This document shows, in pieces, positions 16,170 through 25,390 of a DNA stretch of 64,000 bases. The number at the start of each line of letters is the position of its first letter. Positions within the stretch are counted from its first letter, which is position 1. The position numbers and the translations under genes were made by a program. The notes beneath the pieces were generated by a model. It was not told the origin of the DNA. It worked only from the letters and a program-made list of their open reading frames with translations, and searched no databases. The DNA comes from Marinilabiliaceae bacterium JC017 (GTDB lineage Bacteria > Bacteroidota > Bacteroidia > Bacteroidales > Marinilabiliaceae). The stretch is from assembly GCA_004296775.1 (NCBI GenBank), contig RHGE01000013.1, positions 173 to 64,172 on the forward strand. Reading direction: 5' to 3'.

Positions 16170-17604
16170 ATTTTCCTTTTCCCAGCAGCAGGGTTTGAAG
16201 GGTGTATAGCAGAATTTTGAAATCCAGCAATAAAGAGACATTTTCAAGGTAGAGGATGTCGTATTTTAAACGAGAAATCATTTGTTTTACATTTTCAGCG
16301 TAGCCATATTTAACCATGCCCAATGACGTGAGACCTGGTTTGATAGATAACAGATAGTTAAAGTAAGGGGCTTTACGGATAATATGGTTAATGTAGAATT
16401 GTCTTTCCGGCCGGGGACCTACCAATGCCATGTCACCCTTAAATACATTTATGAATTGAGGAATTTCGTCCAGGCGCCAGCGTCTTAAATATCTGCCGGT
16501 AGGGGTGATGCGGCCATCGTTTTGAGAGGATAAGGAAGGGCCGTTTTTTTCTGCATCGGTATACATGGTGCGGAATTTTATCATCTTAAAGACACTTCCA
16601 TTGAGTCCGATGCGTTCCTGGAAAAATAATACCGGGCCTGCAGATGATCGTTTGATGCTGAATACAATAAAAGGAAGGAAGGGCAAAACAAGGATCATTC
16701 CGATTATCGAACCCGTAATATCAATGAGGCGTTTGGTGATAATTTGCCATACCGGCAGGTTGATGCTGTTGATGGTAAGTAGTACTGGATCTTTAATTTT
16801 TTTCACAGGCACTTTCCCCTCTAAAATAGTATTGAGATTTGGGATTAAATGTATCGTTATGTGGTGCTCCTTGGCCAGGGCAATAAGTTCAATGGTTTTC
16901 TTTTTAGAAGAGGGTGAAATAGGGATGATGAATTCATCTACCATTTTAGATGCCAAGAGTTGTTTTAATTCTTCCATAGAAGAGATAGCGAGAGAAGAGT
17001 TTTCACCTGGGTTATTCGTATTGTAACCGTTCGGTGCATAACAGCCGATTATCCTGTTTTTCTTATGAGATGCCAGTTTGTCCAGTTCGCATCGGTAGGT
17101 TTTTAGGTCTTGATCCTGACCGATCAGCACGGTATTGCAATACCACATGCCTTTTTTAAACATCGTTTGCATGGAAAGGGTTATAACGGCTCTGGGCAGG
17201 GCCAGTAGTAAAAAGGAAATAGTTGATATTTTGAGGAATAGATACCAGGAAGCCGGATAATCAAATAGTTCCAGAGGTCCAAAGGAGAAAAGGTAAATAA
17301 AAAAATGGCCGGTCAATATTTCGAAGAAGGTTTTCTTTAACTGAGAAAATAAACTGGTATTGGATAGGCCGCGGTAGTGTCCCGCTAACGTATACAATAA
17401 AAGCCAAAAGGCCGTGAGAGAGAGGGTTCCGGGAATAATGCCAAACTGAATGATTCCTTGTAAAAAACGTTTGTCACCTAATTCAATAAAATGATTAGAG
17501 ATGAGTGCGTGTGAGATATAGGAGGCTATGCCTGAAAAAAGCACGTCACTCAACAAAAATAGAATTAATATTCTTGTTTTATTTATCCGTATCCGTTGTC
17601 CCAT
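16168..17604 (-). CDS. Polyprenyl glycosylphosphotransferase (initiating sugar transferase)
   Basis: About 478 aa. Four to five N-terminal membrane segments, a CoA-binding-like Rossmann middle (CoA_binding_3 type, about 180-285), another helix at about 300, then the bacterial sugar-transferase domain with KMIKFRTMYTDAE, RRWRLDEIPQFINVFKGDMALVGPRPE and SIKPGLTSLG. It moves a hexose-1-phosphate onto undecaprenyl phosphate to start exopolysaccharide or O-antigen repeat synthesis. ATG at 17602-17604 chosen over a TTG six codons upstream. No other capsule genes adjoin it, so it is an orphan initiator here. Confidence 0.9.
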   Translation of the reverse strand: MGQRIRINKTRILILFLLSDVLFSGIASYISHALISNHFIELGDKRFLQGIIQFGIIPGTLSLTAFWLLLYTLAGHYRGLSNTSLFSQLKKTFFEILTGHFFIYLFSFGPLELFDYPASWYLFLKISTISFLLLALPRAVITLSMQTMFKKGMWYCNTVLIGQDQDLKTYRCELDKLASHKKNRIIGCYAPNGYNTNNPGENSSLAISSMEELKQLLASKMVDEFIIPISPSSKKKTIELIALAKEHHITIHLIPNLNTILEGKVPVKKIKDPVLLTINSINLPVWQIITKRLIDITGSIIGMILVLPFLPFIVFSIKRSSAGPVLFFQERIGLNGSVFKMIKFRTMYTDAEKNGPSLSSQNDGRITPTGRYLRRWRLDEIPQFINVFKGDMALVGPRPERQFYINHIIRKAPYFNYLLSIKPGLTSLGMVKYGYAENVKQMISRLKYDILYLENVSLLLDFKILLYTLQTLLLGKGK

Positions 17605-17743
17605 GTGGTTACAACGCAACAAGGAATTAAAAATTTTATAAAAAGGGATTTTTTTTGTATTTAACTATTGACATTAACTTAATGGCGTTATAAGGAGGGG
17701 GTGAAATTCATAGCTAAAGACTTTAAGGAACCAACAAAACAAC

Positions 17744-17751
17744 TATTTTTG
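17744..17751 (+). promoter_or_regulatory. -7 box of pcm
   Basis: TATTTTTG ends 5 bp before the pcm ATG at 17757. Transcription would begin at or next to the start codon, which suggests a leaderless mRNA. Confidence 0.45.
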
Positions 17752-17756
17752 AGGCT

Positions 17757-18404
17757 ATGAACAATATTGATTCATTTCGTCATAAGGGTTTGCGGGCCAA
17801 ATTAGTCAGGGAATTGCAGACGAAAGGCATAACGGATGTAAATGTGTTGGAGGCTATTGGCGTTATTCCTCGTCATCTCTTTCTGGAAAGTAGTTTTGTG
17901 AAATTTGCCTATCAGGATAAAGCTTTTCCTATTGCTGCCGGGCAAACCATTTCACAACCCTACACAGTTGCTTTTCAATCGCAATTGCTGGAGGTTAAAA
18001 AAGGCGAAAGAATTTTAGAAGTGGGTACCGGTTCAGGGTATCAGGCAACGGTGTTAATACAAATGGGCGCACGGCTTTATTCCATAGAACGCCAGAAAGA
18101 GTTGTATCTACGATCTACGCAATTGTTGCGTCGGTTGGGTTTTATCGGTAGGTTTTTTTGGGGCGATGGCTACCAGGGATTGCCGGCACATGCTCCTTTT
18201 GATAAAATTATTATAACGGCTGGTGCTCCATATATTCCCAAAGAGTTGTTGTTGCAGTTAAGGATTGGTGGTTACCTGGTGATGCCTTTGGGGGAAGAAA
18301 AGCAGGTGATGACACGCATTAAAAGAGTGGGGCAGGATGATTTTGAACAGCAGCAGTATGGTGCGTGTGCTTTTGTCCCCATGTTAAACGGAGTAGCAAA
18401 ATAA
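17757..18404 (+). CDS. pcm: Protein-L-isoaspartate O-methyltransferase
   Basis: 215 aa. It repairs isoaspartyl residues in damaged proteins using SAM. Diagnostic blocks are VIPRHLFLES, the family signature QTISQPYTVAFQSQLL, SAM motif I ILEVGTGSGYQATVLI and the late DKIIITAGAPYIPKELL. The -7 element sits so close to the ATG that the transcript may lack a leader. Followed after 10 bp by an MBL-fold hydrolase, probably co-transcribed. Confidence 0.94.
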   Translation: MNNIDSFRHKGLRAKLVRELQTKGITDVNVLEAIGVIPRHLFLESSFVKFAYQDKAFPIAAGQTISQPYTVAFQSQLLEVKKGERILEVGTGSGYQATVLIQMGARLYSIERQKELYLRSTQLLRRLGFIGRFFWGDGYQGLPAHAPFDKIIITAGAPYIPKELLLQLRIGGYLVMPLGEEKQVMTRIKRVGQDDFEQQQYGACAFVPMLNGVAK

Positions 18405-18414
18405 TTAGCATATC

Positions 18415-19056
18415 ATGATAAAGATCGAAGTATTACAGATGAATCCCTGGCAGGAAAATACCTATATCCTGAGTGATGAAACCAGGGAATGTGTGATTAT
18501 TGATCCAGGCTGTTTTTCGCCACAGGAGAAAAAATACCTGGCTGAATTCATTAGTCAAAAACAGTATAAACCAGTTCGTTTGTTGCATACCCACTTGCAT
18601 CTTGATCACGTGTTTGGATCTGGTTTCGTGGCAGAGACGTATGCTCTGAAGCCGGAAGCCCATACCGATGATGAGTTTTTTCTACCTCAAACCATCGCGC
18701 ACGCTTCACAGTTTGGGGTGGAGTTGGATGAGAATCCACCGGCTTTACAAGGGTACCTCAGTGAAGGAGATGAAGTGACATTTGGAAACGCTGTTTTGAA
18801 GGTGTTACACGTTCCGGGGCATTCGCCGGGTGGATTGGCATTCTATCATCCCGAACAAAATTTCGTTATTGTGGGGGATGTGCTTTTTCGGGAGAGCATT
18901 GGACGGGCTGACTTGCCAATGGGTGATTTTGATACCCTCATGAGCAGTATAAAGGATAAATTATTGGTGTTAGACGATAAAGTTGTGGTTTATCCCGGGC
19001 ATGGTCCGCATACAACCATCGGACATGAAAGGAAAAATAATCCTTTCTTATCTTGA
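18415..19056 (+). CDS. MBL-fold metallohydrolase (glyoxalase II-like)
   Basis: 213 aa. Metallo-beta-lactamase fold with the metal motif HTHLHLDHVFG, a second histidine in VLHVPGHSPGGLAF, an aspartate in VIVGDVLF and a final PGHGPHT. This spacing is usual for hydroxyacylglutathione-hydrolase-like proteins, which cleave thioesters. As Bacteroidota generally lack glutathione, the natural substrate is open. It sits 10 bp after pcm. Confidence 0.85.
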   Translation: MIKIEVLQMNPWQENTYILSDETRECVIIDPGCFSPQEKKYLAEFISQKQYKPVRLLHTHLHLDHVFGSGFVAETYALKPEAHTDDEFFLPQTIAHASQFGVELDENPPALQGYLSEGDEVTFGNAVLKVLHVPGHSPGGLAFYHPEQNFVIVGDVLFRESIGRADLPMGDFDTLMSSIKDKLLVLDDKVVVYPGHGPHTTIGHERKNNPFLS

Positions 19057-19220
19057 TGATTAGCTTTTTTGAAATACATGTATTTAAGTTGAGATCAATT
19101 TTTCATTTGAAAGGAAGATTGTTTTTTAAAACAAATATCATTGTATAGTAGAGAATTGTTTCTTCAATTTGAAGTCATAAAGTCACAATAGATTATTGAT
19201 TCTAGTAAAACTTGTAGAAT

Positions 19221-22088
19221 ATGGCAACCGATAAGTTTGTCTCTCGTCATATTGGTCCCAGGGACCAAGAAATTGACATCATGCTGAAAAAAATCGGAGT
19301 TTCTTCTCTCGATGAATTAATTGAACAAACTGTTCCCTCTGCAATTCGTCTGGATGGACTGATGAACATTGATGGCGGGTTGACGGAAAGACAGTACTTC
19401 CGTAAAATTAAAAAAATTGCTTCCAAGAATAAGGTATTCAATACCTACATTGGAATGGGTTATTACGATACCATTACACCGGCAGTGATCTTGCGCAATG
19501 TGCTTGAAAATCCTGTGTGGTATACTTCTTACACGCCTTATCAGGCAGAAATCTCTCAAGGGCGTTTGGAAGCCTTATTGAATTTCCAGACCGTTGTTAC
19601 AGAGATGACCGGTATGGAGCTTGCTAACGCTTCCTTGCTGGATGAGGCAACAGCAGCTGCTGAGGCTATGATTATGATGTTTAACTCACGATCAAGAGCT
19701 CAGGCTAAAGCCGGTAAGAACGTTTTGTTTGTGGACGAAAAAGTATGGCCTCAAACGAAAGCGGTAATGGAAACCAGAGCTAATCCGCTGGGCATTGACA
19801 TTGAATATGGTGATTTCCGTACTTACGAGGCCGGAGAGAAACATTTTGGTGTTATCGTGCAGTATCCTAACAGCGACGGAGAGATTGAAGATTACCGTCA
19901 GCTCGTGGAAAAAGCTCATGCTGGCGAATGCTGGGTAGCTGTAGCTGCTGATTTGTTGAGTCTTTCATTATTGGTACCTCCTGGAGAATGGGGTGCTGAT
20001 ATTGTGTTTGGTACTTCTCAGCGTTTTGGTATTCCTATGGGATACGGTGGCCCGCACGCTGCTTACTTCGCCACTAAAGAAGAACTGAAAAGAACCATCC
20101 CGGGAAGGATTATTGGAGTAACAAAAGATGCTAATGGTAAGCGTGCACTTCGTTTGGCCCTTCAAACACGGGAGCAGCACATCAAGCGCGACAGAGCTAC
20201 TTCCAATATCTGTACCGCTCAGGCGCTAAATGCTACCATGGCTGGTTTTTATGCTGTTTACCATGGTGCTGAAGGTATCAAAGCTATTTCTGACCGTATT
20301 CATGGCATCACTTGTCAGATGGCAGAAGAGATTGGAAAATTGGGATATAAGCAACTCAATATAAATTTCTTCGATACCCTTCGTTTTGAACTGCCTGAGG
20401 GTGTGAAAAAAGAGGTGATTGAACGATTGAGCCTTGAGTTGGAAATGAACTTCCTTTATTACGCTAATGGTAATGTAGGTTTGAGTTTCGATGAAACCAC
20501 CAACCTGGAAGATATTAACTGGATTGTTGAAGTATTTGCCAAAGCAGCCGGAAAACCTGTTCCTCATCTTGAGGCGTTTGGAGAAGGCTCCAATATCAGC
20601 AAAGAATTCAGTCGTACCAGTGAGTACCTGACTCAGGATGTCTTTAATTTGTACCGTTCCGAATCAGATATGGTACGTTACGTCAAGAAATTGGAACGTC
20701 GTGATATTTCACTGACTCATTCTATGACTCCTCTGGGATCATGTACCATGAAGCTGAATGCAGCTACAGAAATGTTGCCTTTGAGTTGGTTTGAGTTTGG
20801 TGGATTGCACCCATTCATTCCAAAAGACCAGGCAGTGGGATACCATGAATTAATGGAGGAGTTACGACGCGATTTGGCTGAAATCACAGGTTTTGCTGAT
20901 ATGAGTCTGCAGCCTAATTCAGGTGCTGCCGGTGAATATGCCGGTTTGACGGTGATTCGTTCTTACCACATTAGTCGTGGTGATAGCCACAGAAATATTG
21001 CCATTATTCCTGCTTCTGCTCATGGTACCAACCCTGCCAGTGCCCATTATGCCGGTATGAAGATTGTGGTGGTTAAGTGTGATGATAAAGGAAATATTGA
21101 TGTGGAAGACCTGCGTCAGAAAGCCGAGAAACATAAAGATAACCTCTCTTGTTTGATGGTGACTTATCCATCTACACATGGGGTGTTTGAATCATCTATC
21201 CTGGAAATCTGCCAGATCATTCACGACAACGGCGGACAGGTATATATGGATGGTGCCAATATGAATGCCCAGGTGGGATTAACCAGTCCGGGACACATTG
21301 GTGCTGACGTTTGCCACCTGAATCTGCATAAAACATTTGCAATGCCTCACGGTGGTGGTGGTCCGGGTGTTGGTCCTATTGGTGTGGCTAAGCACCTGGT
21401 TAAATTCCTGGCCGGTCACCGGGTGGTGGATAATACCTGCGAAGGATTATCTGTATCAGCTGCCCCATGGGGAAGTGCCAGTATTTTGCCAATTACCTAT
21501 GGTTACATCAAAATGTTAGGTGCTGAAGGTTTGGCCCAGTCTACGAAAGTGGCTATTCTGAATGCCAACTATATGGCAGCTGCCTTGAAAGATGATTACG
21601 GTATTGTTTACACGGGTGAAACAGGACGTGTGGGACACGAAATGATTCTCGATTGCCGCCACTTCAAAGCTACTTCTGGTGTTACTGAATCGGATATTGC
21701 CAAGCGTTTGATGGACTTTGGATTCCACGCGCCTACGCTTTCTTTCCCTGTTCATGGTACTTTGATGGTAGAACCCACCGAGAGTGAGTCATTACCGGAA
21801 CTGGATCGTTACATTCAGGCGTTGAAAATTATCCATAATGAGATTAAAGAGATAGAAAACGGAGAAGCCGATAAAGAGGATAACGTTCTTAAAAATTCCC
21901 CTCACCCTGCTTATAAAGTAGTAAGTGATGAGTGGAATCACTCTTATGGACGTGAAAAAGCTGCTTATCCGGTGGAGTGGATTCGTGAGAATAAATTCTG
22001 GATTGATGTAGCACGTGTTGATGATGCATACGGAGATCGTAACCTGGTTTGTACTTGTACGCCTATTGAAGCCTACGAGGAAAAATAA
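19221..22088 (+). CDS. gcvP: Glycine dehydrogenase (decarboxylating), P protein
   Basis: 955 aa, full-length single-chain P protein with both homologous halves. It decarboxylates glycine and loads the aminomethyl group on GcvH lipoamide. The PLP lysine is K704 in LNLHKTFAMPHGGGGPGVGP. Other blocks include HSMTPLGSCTMKLN and the N-terminal FVSRHIGPRDQEI, a conserved family start that fixes the ATG. gcvT and gcvH are not adjacent, so it is transcribed alone and ended by the hairpin at 22111. Confidence 0.97.
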   Translation: MATDKFVSRHIGPRDQEIDIMLKKIGVSSLDELIEQTVPSAIRLDGLMNIDGGLTERQYFRKIKKIASKNKVFNTYIGMGYYDTITPAVILRNVLENPVWYTSYTPYQAEISQGRLEALLNFQTVVTEMTGMELANASLLDEATAAAEAMIMMFNSRSRAQAKAGKNVLFVDEKVWPQTKAVMETRANPLGIDIEYGDFRTYEAGEKHFGVIVQYPNSDGEIEDYRQLVEKAHAGECWVAVAADLLSLSLLVPPGEWGADIVFGTSQRFGIPMGYGGPHAAYFATKEELKRTIPGRIIGVTKDANGKRALRLALQTREQHIKRDRATSNICTAQALNATMAGFYAVYHGAEGIKAISDRIHGITCQMAEEIGKLGYKQLNINFFDTLRFELPEGVKKEVIERLSLELEMNFLYYANGNVGLSFDETTNLEDINWIVEVFAKAAGKPVPHLEAFGEGSNISKEFSRTSEYLTQDVFNLYRSESDMVRYVKKLERRDISLTHSMTPLGSCTMKLNAATEMLPLSWFEFGGLHPFIPKDQAVGYHELMEELRRDLAEITGFADMSLQPNSGAAGEYAGLTVIRSYHISRGDSHRNIAIIPASAHGTNPASAHYAGMKIVVVKCDDKGNIDVEDLRQKAEKHKDNLSCLMVTYPSTHGVFESSILEICQIIHDNGGQVYMDGANMNAQVGLTSPGHIGADVCHLNLHKTFAMPHGGGGPGVGPIGVAKHLVKFLAGHRVVDNTCEGLSVSAAPWGSASILPITYGYIKMLGAEGLAQSTKVAILNANYMAAALKDDYGIVYTGETGRVGHEMILDCRHFKATSGVTESDIAKRLMDFGFHAPTLSFPVHGTLMVEPTESESLPELDRYIQALKIIHNEIKEIENGEADKEDNVLKNSPHPAYKVVSDEWNHSYGREKAAYPVEWIRENKFWIDVARVDDAYGDRNLVCTCTPIEAYEEK

Positions 22089-22110
22089 GAGACACTCTAT
22101 AATAAGTATA

Positions 22111-22145
22111 AAGCCTGACAGGATCGTTTCTGTCAGGCTTTTTTT
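22111..22145 (+). terminator. gcvP terminator
   Basis: AAGCCTGACAG (22111-22121), 8-nt loop, CTGTCAGGCTT (22130-22140), then T7. Confidence 0.95.
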
Positions 22146-22216
22146 GGCTAAATGCGCATCCAAGGTTAAAATACACAGGATTGGACGTAAGAAAATCCCG
22201 ATAATCAATTGTGGGG

Positions 22217-22468
22217 GCTCCGCGAACCCGCGAAATCTTCTCGCAAGGTCGTTTGGCGTTTCCGCGCGTCCGCGAATCCTTCTCGCAAGGTCGTTTGGTG
22301 TTTCCGTGAACCCGCGAATCCTTCTCGCGAGGTCGTTTGGTGTCTCCGCGAACCCGCGAATCCTTCTCGCAAGGTCGTTTGGTGTATTCTGAGCTTCAGA
22401 AACCTTCTCGCAAGGTCGTTTGGTGTATTCTGAGCTTCAGAAATCTTCTCGTAAGGTCGTTTGGTGTT
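22217..22468. repeat. Six-unit 41/42-bp interspersed tandem array (module C)
   Basis: A 23-bp core, CTTCTCGCAAGGTCGTTTGG plus YGT, occurs at 22237, 22279, 22321, 22363, 22404 and 22445 (spacing 42, 42, 42, 41, 41). The intervening 18-19 bp are of two types: a CCGCGAACCCGCGA type between cores 1-4 and the palindrome TTCTGAGCTTCAGAA after cores 4 and 5. Open frames across it (14-residue periodic peptides) come from the period being a multiple of three. Spacers are repeated, not unique, and no cas genes exist, so it is not CRISPR. Confidence 0.9.
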
Positions 22469-22503
22469 TGAACTTCAATAAGAGACTTTGTTTTTTCAGA
22501 AGT

Positions 22504-22617
22504 GACCTGAAAAAAAAGCCTTTTCGAGGGGTGTTGCCTTTAGTTTGTTGTTTTAACAAGATTCATTATATACCGCGGAGGTGCTGAGACGAAATTTTTA
22601 TTTGGAAAGTACAGGTT
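22504..22617 (+). repeat. Dispersed repeat D, copy 1
   Basis: Shares long words (GGTGTTGCCTTTAGTTTGTT, GGAAAGTACAGGTTGTTTC, and a CGGAGG-GCTGAGAC stretch) with 25085-25137 and, inverted, with 41967-42005 and 46293-46360. It directly abuts array B here and at 25 kb. Confidence 0.8.
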
Positions 22618-23003
22618 GTTTCAAAATATTTCTATCTGTTTCAAAGTATCTCCATTTATCTCTAAGTGTTTCCATCTGTTTCAAGATATCTCCATTTATC
22701 TCTAAGTGTTTCCATTTGTTTCGATGTATCTCCATTTATCTCTAAGTGTTTCCATTTGTTTCGATGTATCTCCATTTATCTCTAAGTGTTTCCATTTGTT
22801 TCGATGTATCTCCATTTATCTCTAAGTGTTTCTGTTTGTTTCAAAGTATCTCCATTTATCTCTAAGTGTTTCTGTTTGTTTCAATGTATCTCCATTTATC
22901 TCTAAGCGTTTCTGTTTGTTTCGATGTATCTCCATTTATCTCTAAGTGTTTCTATCTGTTTCAATGTATTTCCATTTATCTCTAAGTATTTCCATCTATT
23001 TCT
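22618..23003. repeat. 40-bp tandem array built of four degenerate 10-bp units (module B)
   Basis: Roughly nine to ten copies of a 40-bp period, itself made of four 10-mers: TGTTTCCATT, TGTTTCGATG, TATCTCCATT, TATCTCTAAG. Every 10-mer shares T-R-T-Y-T-C, so the array has one motif per helical turn. Single or partial units recur at 25128-25200, and inverted at 46084-46142 and, degenerate, at 27690-27765. No coding frame. Confidence 0.92.
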
Positions 23004-23050
23004 TCCTCCAATTGTGAATAATATGTTGGTAAAAGTTGCTCGCTAAGCGA

Positions 23051-24928
23051 CTAAAACTCACCCTGCTTAAACTCCAGAATCAGCGCTGTTTTTGGAAAGA
23101 TAACGATGCCACCCATCTCGGTGTAAATCTCCCCTGTGATCACATCCCGTGCAAATCGGTTGTTGCCGATGATCGACGCATAACTGCTAAAGCTGAGGTC
23201 TTTTTTCTCCCTGGGATTATTATTGAAGACGACCATCACCAGTTGTTCTTCCATAATCCTGAAATAGATGTAAACACCATTCTGAGGTGCATAGTGGATC
23301 AGTTGGCCCTGGTGGATGGCCTGACTGGTACGTCGCCAGGTAAGGAGTTTTTTCATGAAATGGTAAAATTCACGCTGTTGGGCCGACAGCCCTTTCTGAG
23401 AAAACGCATTTTGAGGATCCGAAGGCCAGCCGCCCGGAAAATCTTTACGCACAAAACCTTCGCCTTTGTTGATGTGGCCATCCAGTAGTACCTCTGTACC
23501 ATAGGTGATGGAAGGGATGCCACGGGTGGTAAGCACATATGTCAGCATCAGCTTTAGTTGTGCCAGTTCCTTGTCGGCATTGGTGTAGGCACGTGTCAGC
23601 TTGTGGTTATCGGCAAAAACAATGTTGTTAGCCGGGTGTTTATACACGAAATCCTGTGTTAAAATCTGGTAGAGGTCCCTTAAGCCGTCGGTTGATGAGG
23701 TGTAGGGTGAAAAGGTCGTTTTTAGGGGTTCCGACAGGGGATAGTCCGACGGATGGTTGATTTGCAGGTAACCATCTTCCAGCGCCGGCGAATGTTTGGT
23801 GTGGTAGGCTGCCAGAGCGGGTGCCGAGACATTAACATCGGCAATGATGGCTAACCGGGGGAATACCTGGGTCAGTTTATTGGTTAGTTCACTTAAAAAC
23901 GGCAAATCGTTACTGGCCGTGTTTTCTATTTTGATGCCGTCAATACCTGTTTTAGCCACCCACCACAAACAGTTTTGAATAAGGAATTGGCGCAGCAGCG
24001 GGTCTTGTTGGTTGAGGCGTGGCACGTCCATGGTTTTCCAGGAGAGGGCATGGATGGCTTTATCTTCATTGCTGGCATAGGGATCACTCATCACTGCCGG
24101 ATCGGTCTGTCGCATGTAAGTACCAGCATCGGGAATAAACCAGTTATCCAATGGCGGCTGGGTTACCCACGGATGGCGTTTCCCTACTTGGTGAAACACA
24201 AAGGAGTTAATCACTTTAATGCCCTGGCGCTGGCATTGGGCTACCAGGTTGGTGTATTCATTAATGGTGCCCAGTCGGGCATCGGGCCGGTAATGATTCG
24301 TTGGAGCTGAGCGATCATATGACAAAATGAATTGGTTGCTTTCAGTGACCGGGGTGAGCTCAAGGCATGAAATACCCAGCTGGCGAAAGTAAGGAAGGTG
24401 GTTGAGGATTCCTTTGAAATCACCACCGTGTACCCCGGCAGGGTTGAGGCGGTCGGTACGTTCCATGTAATTACGGGGATTGTCATTGCTCGCATTACCG
24501 TTGCTGAAACGGTCGGGTACAATCTGGTAGATTACGTCTGAAGCCGCAATGCCCTTGTGCTGTTGAGAAGACTTGGGTGCCGGGTAAAGGTAAAAACTGT
24601 AGGAGTCAACCACCCGGGCGCCCGCTCTGAAGGTCAGCACCACGTTGCCCGGTTGCGTTTTTTTGCTGATGGAGAGATTAAGCAAGAGGAAATTGCGGTT
24701 TTGTGAATAGTCGGCTTTTTTAATGGATATACCGGTGTAATTAGTCGAAACGGTGGTGTTGGCGATATTTTCTCCCTTCACCACCACCAACACATCCGCG
24801 TAAGGCATGCCTACCCACCAGTTGGGAGGGTAAACCGATTGTACCGAAGTTCTCCCCTGAATAGGGCCAGTGATAATAAAAAGGGCAGCAATAAAGAGCA
24901 GTGGCCATTTACATGCGTTGTTTCCCAT
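23051..24928 (-). CDS. Secreted GH13-family protein with degenerate catalytic site (probable pseudoenzyme)
   Basis: 625 aa with a signal peptide (1-25), an N-terminal beta domain as in neopullulanase/cyclomaltodextrinase, a (beta/alpha)8 barrel and a C-terminal beta domain. The ATG at 24926-24928 has the Shine-Dalgarno-like AGGAGA upstream and gives a clean signal peptide. Fold blocks are clear (DVIYQIVPDRFSNG, GTEVLLDG, RKDFPGGWPSDP), but all three catalytic carboxylates of GH13 are changed. The nucleophile Asp is E335 (GIKIENTASND) and the usual Arg two before it is K333. The acid/base Glu is D364 (IIADVNVS), and the transition-state Asp is K443 (FADNHKLTR). Region I D-x-x-x-N-H reads S242-F-V-F-H246-Q247. 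Probably binds but does not hydrolyse alpha-glucans. No susC/susD neighbours; repeats on both sides. Confidence 0.85.
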   Translation of the reverse strand: MGNNACKWPLLFIAALFIITGPIQGRTSVQSVYPPNWWVGMPYADVLVVVKGENIANTTVSTNYTGISIKKADYSQNRNFLLLNLSISKKTQPGNVVLTFRAGARVVDSYSFYLYPAPKSSQQHKGIAASDVIYQIVPDRFSNGNASNDNPRNYMERTDRLNPAGVHGGDFKGILNHLPYFRQLGISCLELTPVTESNQFILSYDRSAPTNHYRPDARLGTINEYTNLVAQCQRQGIKVINSFVFHQVGKRHPWVTQPPLDNWFIPDAGTYMRQTDPAVMSDPYASNEDKAIHALSWKTMDVPRLNQQDPLLRQFLIQNCLWWVAKTGIDGIKIENTASNDLPFLSELTNKLTQVFPRLAIIADVNVSAPALAAYHTKHSPALEDGYLQINHPSDYPLSEPLKTTFSPYTSSTDGLRDLYQILTQDFVYKHPANNIVFADNHKLTRAYTNADKELAQLKLMLTYVLTTRGIPSITYGTEVLLDGHINKGEGFVRKDFPGGWPSDPQNAFSQKGLSAQQREFYHFMKKLLTWRRTSQAIHQGQLIHYAPQNGVYIYFRIMEEQLVMVVFNNNPREKKDLSFSSYASIIGNNRFARDVITGEIYTEMGGIVIFPKTALILEFKQGEF

Positions 24929-25019
24929 AATTCTCTCCTTTAGGTAGTGGTTGTTGTGATAAAGTATCCCTAAAGGTATAAATATTAATAAAAAAGGATT
25001 GTTCACTAACGTATTAGAA

Positions 25020-25390
25020 TAGCCTAAAATTTTAAATATGCAGACAGGTTAAGGATTGGAAAGAGGGATGATGTAATAATTTAAACCCGGAGGCACTGAG
25101 ACGCAGAGATTTTTCTTTGGAAAGTACAGGTTGTTTCAAAATATTTCTATCTGTTTCAATGTATCTCCATTTATCTCTAAGTGTTTCCATCTATTTCCCC
25201 CCTCTAACTTCTGACCTCTATCTTCTCTATATTTCCATCCAATTTAGACAACATGTTGGTAAAAGTAGCATCCTAAGCACCTAAGAACATTTTCACATCG
25301 AACATTCCCCGGTTGAGCTAAATCCCACGGGCATACACCCCTCTATGGTTTTTGTAAGAAGCCCGGAATTCCGGACTTCTCACAACTCTT
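25020..25390. repeat. Repeat island between the GH13 and phosphoesterase genes
   Basis: Contains a partial module D (25085-25137), module B units (25128-25200) and the module G word ACATGTTGGTAAAAGTAGC near 25251 (also near 23021 and, inverted, near 41312). A 23-bp near-palindrome around CCCGGAATTCCGG (25358-25380) lies just past the end of the phosphoesterase gene and may help end its transcript, although no T-run follows. No gene. Confidence 0.7.

Noticed and set aside
22015-22433. Two overlapping frames encoding 14-residue periodic peptides (125 and 74 aa)
   Set aside because: Both start inside or just after gcvP and are open only because the 42-bp repeat is a multiple of three; both frames are open at once and a terminator lies upstream.
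22217-22468. CRISPR array
   Set aside because: Core spacing is regular, but spacers fall into only two repeated classes and no cas genes are in the window.
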